A stretch of 58,863 bases of DNA from CAZHGD01 sp964531735. Lineage in GTDB: Bacteria > Armatimonadota > UBA10988. The stretch covers positions 1 to 58,863 of the forward strand of contig CAZHGD010000024.1 of assembly GCA_964531735.1 (NCBI GenBank). Direction: 5' to 3'. The notes beneath the pieces are model-generated. The model saw only the letters and a list, made by a program, of their open reading frames with translations, did no database searches and was not told the origin of the DNA. Positions within the stretch are counted from its first letter, which is position 1. Every line of letters begins with the position of its first letter. The translations under genes were made by a program, and so were the position numbers. Below, one piece after another: positions 37,401 to 44,715 of the stretch.

Positions 37401-39624
37401 GGCCGCACCGCAACTGCTGCCACCGGCCACCGGCGCCTTGCTGATCGGCCGCGACGCCCTGTCGCAGGCGCCGGAAGGGGCTTGGCGCGAGGCGCTGGGC
37501 GCCTTTGTCCGAGCCGGCGGCAAGGTCGCCATCCTCGAACAGCGCGAAGCGCCGGACTTCCTGCCGGTCGCGCTGACCATGGCCACGGGCCGGCGCGCCA
37601 CGCTGGCCTTCGCCCGCGCGGGCGACCATCCGCTGCTGGCCGGACTGACCGATGCGGACCTGCGCTGGTGGGCGGACGACCATCTCGTCAGCGTCGGCGC
37701 CTACCGCAAGCCGTTGCGCGGCAACGTGCTGCCGCTGGTCGACACCGGCACACCCGACGGCATCGTCGAGACACCGCTGCTGGAGGAGTACGACGGGCGG
37801 GGCAGCTTCGTGTTGTGCCAACTGCGGCTGACCGAGGCAGCCGGCACCGCGCCGGCGGCCGGCCGGCTATGGCAGAACCTGTTGAGCTACCTGGCCGCGC
37901 CCACCGGCTATCGCACGCCGGGCGCGTCGGCCCTGCTGGCTCGGCCCGATAGCCCACTACGCGCCATGCTGGACGACAGTCGCTTGGTCTGCGACGACCT
38001 GACCGGCCAGCTCGATCAGCTCGACCCGGCGCGCTACCGCCTGGCCCTGGCCGACGCTGCGGTGGCCGCCGAACCAGGCACCGCCCGGGCGCTGCGGGCG
38101 TTTGCCGCAGCCGGCGGGCGGGTGCTCATCAACCGGCCCGGCCCGGAGCAGCAAGCCGCACTGGAGAGCCTGCTCGGGCTGAAGCTGCGGTTCCTGCCGG
38201 TGAAAGAGCAGCCGAACGACATTCAGTACCACGTCTTTCGGCGCACCAACCAGGGCCTCATGGCCGGCATCAGCAACCATGAGCTGTTCTGGGCCACGCA
38301 CCGCCTGCTGCCCGATCTGCGCCATGAGGGCGGCTGGTGGTCGGGCTACCACACGCCGCCAGAGGAGTGGATCGCCGACTGGTTCTGCCTGCCCGCCGAC
38401 GAGCACGCCGAGCGGGCCGTGCGCCTCACCCGGCCGGGCGGCTTGCTCTCGGTGCCGCTCGGCCGCGGCGCGATCGTGGTGAACAGCCTGCGTTGGGACC
38501 AGCCGCACAACGACGTGCAGGCCACGGTGACCCGCTTGCGCAGCCTGCTGCTGACCAACCTGGGCGGCACGCTCAAAGGCGACGGCACGGTCGCCGCCGA
38601 CCAGCGGCGCCGCCGGCGCGACTACTCGTACTTCACGGTCGACCTGGCGCCGTATGCCAACCGCGGCCTGACCAGCAACGCGGCCACCGGTCTGGTCGGC
38701 TGGACCAACCAGGGCGAGAACGATATGCGCGGCTTGCCCGCCGGCACGCGCGAGTTCGCCGGCATCCCGTTCCAGATCGGCTCACCGAAGGGCGCAGTGG
38801 TCCTCTACTCGACCCAGGCCAACAACACCGGCCTGCCGAAGCAGGTCACCGGCATCCGCATTGGGCGTCGCGCCGACGTGCTGTTCTTCCTGCACACCAT
38901 CGCCTGGAGCGCCGACCGGCCGTTCGCCTACCGGGTCCACTACGAGGACGGCAGCACCGTCGACCTGACCATCGTCAACGGACAGCAGGTCATCGACTGG
39001 TGGAGCGACCCGACCCGCTACGCCGAGGCGATGGCCCGGCACGGCCTGTTCGTCGCCTGGCGCGGCGACAACCCGATGCGTAAGGGCGTCATCCTGCCCG
39101 GATGGGAATGGGCCAATCCGCACCCGGACAAGGTCATCCGCGATGTGGACTTCCTCACCGTGCCGGAGAGCCGCTACAGCGCCGTGCCGGTGCTGGTGGC
39201 CATCACCGGCGCCGTCAACCGCCCGCTGACCGGCACCGTCACCGACGTCATCGGCACCCGCGGCGTCAAAGTGCGGCTCGGCACGCAGGAGCAGGAGGTC
39301 TACTACCTCGGCGTGGCCGGCATCGACGTTCAGCACCCGTATGCACTGAAGGCCGTGGCCGCCCACCGCGCCATGGCCGTCGGCCAGACCGTCTCGCTCC
39401 AGTTGGACCAGGTCGCTCAGGACCCCGCAGGGCACCTGCTGGCCTGGGTCTTTCTGGGCCGCGACCACTCGCAGATCAACAACCTGCTCAATGGTCGCGT
39501 GGTTGGCGAGGGGCTCGCGAAGCTCGGCAGCTTCCACGGTAACGCGCGCCACCGCATGTTCCTGGAGAATCTGGGCTTCATCGCCCAACAGCGGCGCGCC
39601 GGCCTGTGGGCCGAAGGCAAGTGA
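34411..39624 (+). CDS. Giant secreted GH2-like glycosidase with C-terminal SNase-like domain
   Basis: This is 1737 residues from ATG 34411 (GGAG 6-7 nt upstream; the 90-codon upstream extension lacks a ribosome site). The signal peptide ends near TLVSTCLAA. Residues about 295-430 form a GH2 sugar-binding sandwich (LCLNGDWSW, GAWYRRTFEAP, ATVYLNGRKLG). An Ig-like domain follows, then a TIM barrel at about 560-870 with VVMWSAGNENMWGW (acid/base Glu698) and TVGEAFWP (likely nucleophile Glu797). Residues about 980-1400 include a glutamine-amidotransferase-like region (GALLIGRDAL, VRAGGKVAIL). A beta-rich domain is at about 1410-1605. The last about 127 residues resemble a staphylococcal nuclease fold (VKVRLG, DPAGHLLAWVF, INNLLNGRVVGEGLAKLG) but lack the usual catalytic Arg/Glu positions. 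It is far longer than a normal GH2 enzyme. Confidence 0.8.
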   Translation: MNSVPPAVALAAVTLVSTCLAAPPEHQLLVNDARLIRQGEPVARQAVAGIFGPGLDCVTLVGGRPARSQVRFPCAKVPAGDYFVGLLLQGEGYLTFGEFLPSSVHLYHNDRRVVFGHHTEPCLPEQAVEKRRYQAELQADEPLRLHPDDTLSVVFDSDGGHVNIGPVRLYRAAPTPGPVAIGAPDWGRPRSHWLTAHWLPAQRQGNLVQQGCRLTNPGARARTFDLVAEARDYHRRDLLTRRERLTLAPGESVQRTWSITLTDSPRASLAVVASAAGVFPPVRLARYWADEPTSGPRPGLCLNGDWSWCPVPGAECGQAPPADAKWQRIRVPSLQSNDHTHGAWYRRTFEAPAHLTGERIVLRCGQALSEATVYLNGRKLGTERWGSQPFELEVTAGFRPGQRNELLIALRDWLAYSPRNRDRIARGEAPIFKDGLTDVAGYPGASRIGLGGNVVLEARPALAIEDVFVVTSVRERKLTLRYRVRNAGAAERTGTLTPRVLEAGQPVLSLPATPVRVPAGGTATVTVSAPWPTARLWSPEDPHLYVLQTDLAPDSGAADRHLERFGFRELWIDGIHFVLNGTRRKIRSAWAGGAHGHHAAEGVVAPADRLAAIWSWQTHSVHDRDVQLSRTHNLGGVEECAEVADETGLLLKIEDESVAQTNFTFDQTFWKNVVAHELRVVDIYKNHASVVMWSAGNENMWGWIYQGEAAKTMGNRHQVKVAKAMREADLMRRPIEWEADGDLMGAWEHHALHYPAELSGRPDVPVSAWWGRLDGRTVVPYSMGNITLGAKPLTVGEAFWPANLAHPYGETIVLGDDAYLGGNYWIRGWQTASRYFINGFRDAEFALIDIYLPLWEVPAQAVVPKQETASFHGGRTLHRELNVHHDLARPAQLSLRWRLAAAGGAAPVAQGEHQLALAPAELKRLAVDVPLPATKEPTPLRFEVTLTEAGRTVHQLTRDWQVHPAPAIRAPAGLQLSVYDPAGATAALLRRWQVPFTAAPQLLPPATGALLIGRDALSQAPEGAWREALGAFVRAGGKVAILEQREAPDFLPVALTMATGRRATLAFARAGDHPLLAGLTDADLRWWADDHLVSVGAYRKPLRGNVLPLVDTGTPDGIVETPLLEEYDGRGSFVLCQLRLTEAAGTAPAAGRLWQNLLSYLAAPTGYRTPGASALLARPDSPLRAMLDDSRLVCDDLTGQLDQLDPARYRLALADAAVAAEPGTARALRAFAAAGGRVLINRPGPEQQAALESLLGLKLRFLPVKEQPNDIQYHVFRRTNQGLMAGISNHELFWATHRLLPDLRHEGGWWSGYHTPPEEWIADWFCLPADEHAERAVRLTRPGGLLSVPLGRGAIVVNSLRWDQPHNDVQATVTRLRSLLLTNLGGTLKGDGTVAADQRRRRRDYSYFTVDLAPYANRGLTSNAATGLVGWTNQGENDMRGLPAGTREFAGIPFQIGSPKGAVVLYSTQANNTGLPKQVTGIRIGRRADVLFFLHTIAWSADRPFAYRVHYEDGSTVDLTIVNGQQVIDWWSDPTRYAEAMARHGLFVAWRGDNPMRKGVILPGWEWANPHPDKVIRDVDFLTVPESRYSAVPVLVAITGAVNRPLTGTVTDVIGTRGVKVRLGTQEQEVYYLGVAGIDVQHPYALKAVAAHRAMAVGQTVSLQLDQVAQDPAGHLLAWVFLGRDHSQINNLLNGRVVGEGLAKLGSFHGNARHRMFLENLGFIAQQRRAGLWAEGK

Positions 39625-39632
39625 GGTGCGCC

Positions 39633-40808
39633 ATGTCGAGCCGAACCGTGGTGTGGGCGGCGGGTCTGCTGCTGCTGCCCGTCTGGGGCGCGGAGCCCGG
39701 CAATCTGCTGCCCAACCCCTCGCTGGAGCTGGTCGAGCCGCCGTTGCCGACCGACACGTCGGTCGCGCCGCGCGAGCGCTGGGTGCCGCGCACGTGGGAC
39801 GTCAGCGCCGACGGCGGCGCGACCTTCACCTGTCCCGATGACCCGTCGCAAGCCCACACCGGCCGCCGCAGTGCCCGGTTCACCGTGCCGCGCGGTGCTG
39901 GCGCGCTGCGTTACGGGCCAATCGCGGCCGCGACCGCCGGTCCCTGGACGGTGCGCTGCTGGGGGCGCGGACAGGGCCGCGTCACCGTGGGCGGGTTCGA
40001 CGTCCGGCCCGACCGCTGGCAGCGCCTGCCGACCGCTGGCACCCACGACCTGACCGCCACCTGGCAGGCCTTCGAATGCGTGGTGACGGCGCTGCCGGCG
40101 GGTTGCCGCCGCTGGCTGCTGGAACTGGCCACGCAAGGCCCCGGCGACCTGTGGCTCGACGACCTGCACCTGAGCTGCCCCGGCTCGGTCGCCCTCGGGC
40201 TGCCGCCCGACCAGCCGGTGACGCGTGACGCGGCGACGCTGCTCTACCTGCCGTTCGAGACGCCGCTGGACGAGGACGCGTTCTTCCTCAAAGGCGCGGT
40301 CCGCCTCTCGGCGCCGGCTGACGGCCGCTTCGGCCGGGCGCTGCTGCTCGGACCCGAAGCCTATGTGGCCTGCTCGGCCAACGAGCACCTCGACCCGGCC
40401 GCCGGCACCATCGAGGTCTGGGCTCGGTTCGATTCACCGGGCAACGACAGCCTGTTCCGCAACCTGGTCGGCGTGCCCGGCCCCGAGGGCATGAGCCTGC
40501 ACAAGGACCAGTACTCGCATGTCGCCTTCGGCTTCTCCAGTGGCTGGGCGCCGTTGTCCTATGTCCAGTCGCCAGGCTATGCCTGGCGCTGGCAACCGGG
40601 CGTCTGGCGGCACTTCGCCGCCTGCTGGGATGCCCAGCTCATGCAGCTCTTCGTCGACGGCAAGCTCATCGGCTGGCGCCACCAGCCCCGGTTGTCGCGC
40701 TGGCTCGGTCCCGAACTGAGGTTGGGCAGTCCCGGCCTGGCGCTGGATGATCTGCGCCTCTCGAAGGTCGTGCGCTACCGGCAAGCCGTGCCGCCGGGCG
40801 ACGAGTGA
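39633..40808 (+). CDS. Secreted LamG/concanavalin-like protein
   Basis: This is 391 residues from ATG 39633, with GAGGTG overlapping the upstream stop codon; the 8-bp gap indicates co-transcription with the giant GH2-like gene. The signal peptide is MSSRTVVWAAGLLLLPVWGA. Residues about 22-185 look like a CBM4/9-type beta-sandwich (NLLPNPSLELVEPP, WLDDLHLSCP). Residues about 200-385 fit a LamG concanavalin-like domain (LLYLPFETPLDEDAFF, GTIEVWARFDSPG, WRHFAACWDAQLMQLFVDGK, ALDDLRLSKVVR). Such proteins bind glycans or pack against partner enzymes. There is no catalytic motif, so it is probably an accessory factor for the preceding glycosidase. Confidence 0.78.
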   Translation: MSSRTVVWAAGLLLLPVWGAEPGNLLPNPSLELVEPPLPTDTSVAPRERWVPRTWDVSADGGATFTCPDDPSQAHTGRRSARFTVPRGAGALRYGPIAAATAGPWTVRCWGRGQGRVTVGGFDVRPDRWQRLPTAGTHDLTATWQAFECVVTALPAGCRRWLLELATQGPGDLWLDDLHLSCPGSVALGLPPDQPVTRDAATLLYLPFETPLDEDAFFLKGAVRLSAPADGRFGRALLLGPEAYVACSANEHLDPAAGTIEVWARFDSPGNDSLFRNLVGVPGPEGMSLHKDQYSHVAFGFSSGWAPLSYVQSPGYAWRWQPGVWRHFAACWDAQLMQLFVDGKLIGWRHQPRLSRWLGPELRLGSPGLALDDLRLSKVVRYRQAVPPGDE

Positions 40809-40847
40809 CCGCGCAACGATTGGTGACGAGACACCGGCCAAACTGTG

Positions 40848-40853
40848 TATAAT
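40848..40853 (+). promoter_or_regulatory. Consensus -10 element (TATAAT) of a pilin-like gene
   Basis: TATAAT at 40848-40853 is a perfect -10 element, 38 bp before the GTG start. The -35 is poor (GTGACG at 40823-40828, spacer 19). Confidence 0.55.
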
Positions 40854-40891
40854 GGCACGGGCGTGCAGCGCCCGCTCTCCAGGAGGCCACT

Positions 40892-41509
40892 GTGTCACGA
40901 CGTGCGTTCACCCTCATCGAACTGCTGGTGGTCATCGCCATCATCGCAATTCTGGCGGCCATTCTGTTCCCGGTCTTCGCCAAGGCCAGGGAGAAGGCCC
41001 GCCAGTCGTCCTGCCAGTCCAACGCCAAGCAGTTGGGCGTGGCGACGCTGTCGTATGCTCAGGACTATGACGAGTCGTTCCCCTGGCACTGCCGCTACAT
41101 CGCCGGCGGCACCGACGTTGGCGGCAACGACTGGCAGGGCCAGATTGGCGCCTACATCAAGAACCAGCAGATCTTCCGCTGCCCGAGCTACGCCACGGCC
41201 AACACGTACTGTGGTGGTTACGGCTACAACGTCAGCCGCGACGCGGCGTCGCCGCCCGTGCAGACGGGCTGCGACTACATGGCGCTGGGCACCTGCCAGT
41301 ATCCGGCCGAGACCGTGCTGATCGGCGACAGCAGCGGCTCGAAGTACATCGGCACCTGGAGCTACCCGACGGTCGTCAACCTCGACCTGCCGGGCCGCCA
41401 CAACGAAGGCGGCAACTGGGTTCATGTGGATGGCCATGCCAAGTGGTACAAGGGCAACTACATGAACCGCGCCGACGGCCTGTGGAACCGCAACACGCCC
41501 GGCTGGTAG
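40892..41509 (+). CDS. Type IV pilin-like protein with prepilin motif and H-X9-DG domain
   Basis: This is 205 residues from GTG 40892, with AGGAGG 5 nt upstream. The N-terminus SRRAFTLIELLVVIAIIAIL is identical over this stretch to the first pilin-like protein (1159). FPVFAKAREKARQSSCQSN follows. HNEGGNWVHVDG is the H-X9-DG motif at about residues 170-181, and IFRCPSYA carries the partner cysteine. It is the shortest of the five and tyrosine-rich. The preceding TATAAT suggests strong expression. A hairpin follows the stop codon. Confidence 0.92.
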   Translation: MSRRAFTLIELLVVIAIIAILAAILFPVFAKAREKARQSSCQSNAKQLGVATLSYAQDYDESFPWHCRYIAGGTDVGGNDWQGQIGAYIKNQQIFRCPSYATANTYCGGYGYNVSRDAASPPVQTGCDYMALGTCQYPAETVLIGDSSGSKYIGTWSYPTVVNLDLPGRHNEGGNWVHVDGHAKWYKGNYMNRADGLWNRNTPGW

Positions 41510-41532
41510 CCAACCGGCGACTCGCGTCAACT

Positions 41533-41562
41533 GGAACCGGCCGGCGTCGGCGGGCCGGTTCC
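41533..41562 (+). terminator. Hairpin terminator after the fifth pilin-like gene
   Basis: GGAACCGGCC (41533-41542) pairs exactly with 41553-41562 across a 10-nt loop, 23 nt after the stop. It is followed by tcgttggg, so no strong U-tract. Confidence 0.6.
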
Positions 41563-41628
41563 TCGTTGGGGGCGGCAGGTTGCTGCGCGAGCATGGCGAA
41601 GCGGGCCGCCGTTGAGCGGAGCCCGTCC

Positions 41629-42837
41629 ATGCAGCCTGTCGCGCGCCTGTCGCTGCCACCGGACCTGTCGGCCAGTTGGCTGGTCGCCGGCGATCTCGAT
41701 GGTGACGGTACGGTCGAGTTCGTCACCGCCCGGTCGCACCAGTACTGGGTCGGTGCGGCCGACCACCACCACACCGCCACGGTCTGCGCCTGGAAGCTCT
41801 CGGGCGAGCTGCTCTGGCGCTGGGGTGCTCCGGGTTGGGGCAGCGGCGACCTGTGGCATGACGTGGCCTGCCAGATCATCGACTGGGACGGCGACGGCCG
41901 CCTGGAAGTGGTCCTGGCCACGGCTGGCTGGCTGGTCGAACTGGACGGCGCCACGGGCCAGGAGCGCCGGCGCCTGCCCCTGCCGCCCGACGCCACCGAC
42001 AGCCTGACCTTTGCCCGGCTGTCCGGCGGGCCGCGGCGCGACGTCATCGCCAAGACGCGCTACACGCAACTCTGGGCCTACACCTATGACGGCGAGCCGC
42101 TCTGGACCGCCGAGCAGCCCGGTGGCTACCCGACGGCGCACCAGCCCTACCTGGTCGAGCTGGACGACAACGGGCGCGACTGCGTGCTGGCCGGCTACGT
42201 GATGCTGAATCCTGACGGCAGCCCACGCTGGACCATGCCCAACGCCGACTGCGGCGGACACCTGGACACGGCGCGCGTGCTGCGTCGCGGCGACCGGCCC
42301 GAGGACATCCACCTGGTGGCCACCTACTGCGGCGCCGGCCGCCTGGTGGCCGTGGACGGCTGCGGGCAGTTGCTCTGGGAGCAGACCGGCCACCACTTCG
42401 AGTCGATCGACATCGGCCGGATGACCGACGACGTGCCGGCACCACAAATCGCCGTCGACCTGACCGTGCCGACGGGCCAGCGCGAGGTGATCTGGGTGCT
42501 CGACGCCGACGGCCACACCATGGCCGAGGTGGTCACGCGCGCCAATCGCCACCATGACCTGTTCGACTGGGATGGCGACGGGTTCGACGAGCTGGTGGTG
42601 GCCGTCGATCCCGTGGTGTACAACGCCCGCGGCGAGGCCATCGCTCGTCTGGAGGTCGACCCGGCCGACGAACTGCGCGACTGCGTGCCGCTGCGGCTGA
42701 CCGCTGACGGTCCCCTGCACGTGGCGCTGACGACGATGACCGGCAACGCGCTCTATCTCTTCGAGTGTCCGGCACCGGTGAGCGCCGTGCGGCGGCCCGA
42801 GCACCTGGGCGTGGAGCTGAACGCCACGCTGTACTGA
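41629..42837 (+). CDS. FG-GAP/VCBS-like beta-propeller protein without signal peptide
   Basis: This is 402 residues from ATG 41629 (GGAG at 41618-41621, spacing 7); a longer frame upstream has no ribosome site. Repeated calcium-loop motifs of the D-x-[DN]-x-DG type mark propeller blades: LDGDGTVEFV, DWDGDGRLEVVLA and DWDGDGFDELVVAV. Between them lie PQQ-like turns (YDGEPLWTAEQ, DGCGQLLWEQTG, LDGATGQERRRL). Such proteins bind calcium and ligands and are normally exported, yet no signal peptide is visible here; a missed alternative start or an internal role are both possible. The gene is convergent with the MarR gene and preceded by a terminator, so it is probably monocistronic. Confidence 0.72.
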   Translation: MQPVARLSLPPDLSASWLVAGDLDGDGTVEFVTARSHQYWVGAADHHHTATVCAWKLSGELLWRWGAPGWGSGDLWHDVACQIIDWDGDGRLEVVLATAGWLVELDGATGQERRRLPLPPDATDSLTFARLSGGPRRDVIAKTRYTQLWAYTYDGEPLWTAEQPGGYPTAHQPYLVELDDNGRDCVLAGYVMLNPDGSPRWTMPNADCGGHLDTARVLRRGDRPEDIHLVATYCGAGRLVAVDGCGQLLWEQTGHHFESIDIGRMTDDVPAPQIAVDLTVPTGQREVIWVLDADGHTMAEVVTRANRHHDLFDWDGDGFDELVVAVDPVVYNARGEAIARLEVDPADELRDCVPLRLTADGPLHVALTTMTGNALYLFECPAPVSAVRRPEHLGVELNATLY

Positions 42838-42867
42838 GGCGTCAACGGCCCGGTCTCGGCGGCCGGC

Positions 42868-43308
42868 TCAGGCGCGGTGGTGCCGCACGCGCTCCAGGTA
42901 GGCCAGCAGCTTCTTCAGGCGGCGCTCCTCGAGGTGCGCCAGGCTGCGCCGATGGTAGTCGGCCACCGGCTGGTCCAGCGCGGCGAGGCGCTGTTCGCCC
43001 TCGGGAGTCAGATGCGTCCGCACCGCGCGGCGGTCGTGTTCGCTGCGGCCGCGGCTGACCAGACCGGCCCGGACCAGGCGGTCGAGCAGCCGCGTCACGT
43101 CGGAATCGTGGCAGAGCATGCGCGCCTTGATGTCGCCGCAGGTCAGGCCATCGGGCCCGGCGCCGCGCAGACTCCGCAGCACGTGGTACTGCGGCAAGGT
43201 CAAGCCGTGCTCGCGCAGCACCTGGGCGAGCCCTTGTTCGAGATGGTCGGCGGCCCGCTGCATGGCGACGAACACGTCCACCTCGAGAGTGGTCCCGGAT
43301 TTCGCCAT
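42868..43308 (-). CDS. MarR-family transcriptional regulator
   Basis: This is 146 residues from ATG 43308, with GGGGAG 6 nt upstream; longer readings of the frame are spurious. The winged helix runs from GLTLPQYHVLRSLRGAG through LTCGDIKARMLCHDSDVTRLLDRLVRAGLVSR (recognition helix) to the wing RGRSEHDRRAVRTHLTPEG, the conserved D-x-R-x-x-x-x-x-LT signature. C-terminal helices dimerise. MarR proteins repress neighbouring or own genes until a small ligand binds. The gene is divergent from the acetyl-xylan-esterase operon with a 130-bp shared control region, which makes that operon a likely target. Its own promoter is visible at 43344-43373. Confidence 0.92.
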   Translation of the reverse strand: MAKSGTTLEVDVFVAMQRAADHLEQGLAQVLREHGLTLPQYHVLRSLRGAGPDGLTCGDIKARMLCHDSDVTRLLDRLVRAGLVSRGRSEHDRRAVRTHLTPEGEQRLAALDQPVADYHRRSLAHLEERRLKKLLAYLERVRHHRA

Positions 43309-43343
43309 CGGCAGCTCCCCACACGTCCGGCATGTCTGGCTGG

Positions 43344-43373
43344 ATCGTAGGCAGCCCGCTCCGGCGCTGTCAA
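43344..43373 (-). promoter_or_regulatory. Promoter of the MarR gene
   Basis: On the minus strand TTGACA (complement at 43368-43373) is followed after 18 bp by TACGAT (complement at 43344-43349), placing the start near 43338. It sits in the divergent region shared with the esterase gene. Confidence 0.7.
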
Positions 43374-43438
43374 GAGCAGCGCGCCGCGAAGGGTTTGGCG
43401 CCGCGGTGGTGTACGATGTCGGCGGAGGTGGCCAACGC

Positions 43439-44695
43439 ATGAAGTGGGCACGAGTACTGGCGCTGGCAGCGTGGCTGTGCAGCGGCGTGGTCTGGGGCGC
43501 AACGACCGTCGATGTTGCGACGGACCGGGCCGATGCCTTGTACGCCGCGGGTGATCCGGTGACCTTCACCATCACCGTGGCGACCGACGGCAAACCGGCC
43601 ACCGCCGGCAAGCTCAACTGGCAGTTGAGCAAGGACGGCGTCGGCGATCTCGGCCGTGGCCAGGTCGACCTGACCGGCCAACCGGTCAAGGTCGAAGGCA
43701 AACTCGGCGAGCCGGGCGTGTTGCGCCTGACCGTGCGCGGCCAGGTCGGCACCGAGAAGCTGGATGCCCTCGGCGGCGCCGCGATCGATAGCCCGAAGAT
43801 CCAGCCGGCCGTGCCTGCGCCGGCCGACTTCGATGAGTACTGGGCCGCCCAGAAGAAGCTGCTGGCCGCGGTGCCGCTGCAGCCCGAACTCAAGCCGAGC
43901 GCCAAGCACTCCAACGCCAAGGCCGACGTGATCGAGTTCGCGTTGCCGCTGCTCGACGGCGGCAAGATCCGCGGCTGGTTCTGCCGGCCGAAGGCGCCCG
44001 GCAAGTACCCGGCCATCCTCAGCGTGCCCGGCGCCGGCGTCGGTCCGACCGGCCCGGCGCGGTGGTTCGGCGAGAGCGGCTACCTGAGCATCAACATCAG
44101 CGTCCATGACCAGCCGCTCGACGGTGACGCCGAGTTCTACCGCAAGCTCAATGACAACGAGCTGAAGGGCTATCCCGGCCACGGCAAGGCCAGCCGCGAT
44201 ACGTACTACTACCGGCGCGTGTTCCTCGGCTTCGTGCGCTGCATCGACTTCCTGACCAGCCAGGCCGACTGGGACGGCCAGCACATGATCGTCGTCGGCT
44301 CGAGCCAGGGCGGCGGCTCCGCGCTGGTGGCTGCCGGGCTCGATTCGCGCGTCACCGCAGCCTCGTCCAACGTGCCCGCGCTTTGCGACCACAAGGGCCC
44401 GTTGGCCGGTCGCATCTCGGGTTGGCCGCACCTCATTCGGTCGGCCGACGACAAGGCCACCATCGCGACCATGGGCTACTACGACGCCGCCTACTTCGCG
44501 CAGCGCATCAAGTGCCCGATGCTGGTGTCGGTCGGCCTGATCGACCGGACCTGTCCGCCGACGACGGTCTTCGCCGCCTTCAACCAGATCCCGGGCGCCA
44601 ACAAGAAGCTGCTCATCTTCCCGAAGATGGGCCATGCGGTGGCGCCCGAGTTCAGCAAGGCACAGGCCGAGTTCATCGCCCAGCACAGTCGCTGA
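43439..44695 (+). CDS. Secreted acetyl xylan esterase-like hydrolase (AXE1/CE7-type)
   Basis: This is 418 residues from ATG 43439 with GGAGGTGG upstream. The signal peptide is MKWARVLALAAWLCSGVVWG. After an Ig-like N-terminal domain (about 20-110) comes the CE7-type start, ADFDEYWAAQKKLLAAVPLQP. The hydrolase core has ILSVPGAGVG (oxyanion), VGSSQGGGSALVAAGL with the nucleophile Ser, GLIDRTCPPTTVFAAFN with the catalytic Asp, and FPKMGHAV with the His. CE7 enzymes remove acetyl groups from xylo-oligosaccharides and cephalosporins. It is the first gene of a probable operon with the arrestin-like and oxidoreductase genes and is divergent from a MarR regulator. Confidence 0.88.
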   Translation: MKWARVLALAAWLCSGVVWGATTVDVATDRADALYAAGDPVTFTITVATDGKPATAGKLNWQLSKDGVGDLGRGQVDLTGQPVKVEGKLGEPGVLRLTVRGQVGTEKLDALGGAAIDSPKIQPAVPAPADFDEYWAAQKKLLAAVPLQPELKPSAKHSNAKADVIEFALPLLDGGKIRGWFCRPKAPGKYPAILSVPGAGVGPTGPARWFGESGYLSINISVHDQPLDGDAEFYRKLNDNELKGYPGHGKASRDTYYYRRVFLGFVRCIDFLTSQADWDGQHMIVVGSSQGGGSALVAAGLDSRVTAASSNVPALCDHKGPLAGRISGWPHLIRSADDKATIATMGYYDAAYFAQRIKCPMLVSVGLIDRTCPPTTVFAAFNQIPGANKKLLIFPKMGHAVAPEFSKAQAEFIAQHSR

Positions 44696-44715
44696 GCCAC
44701 CGGAAGGACACCTCG

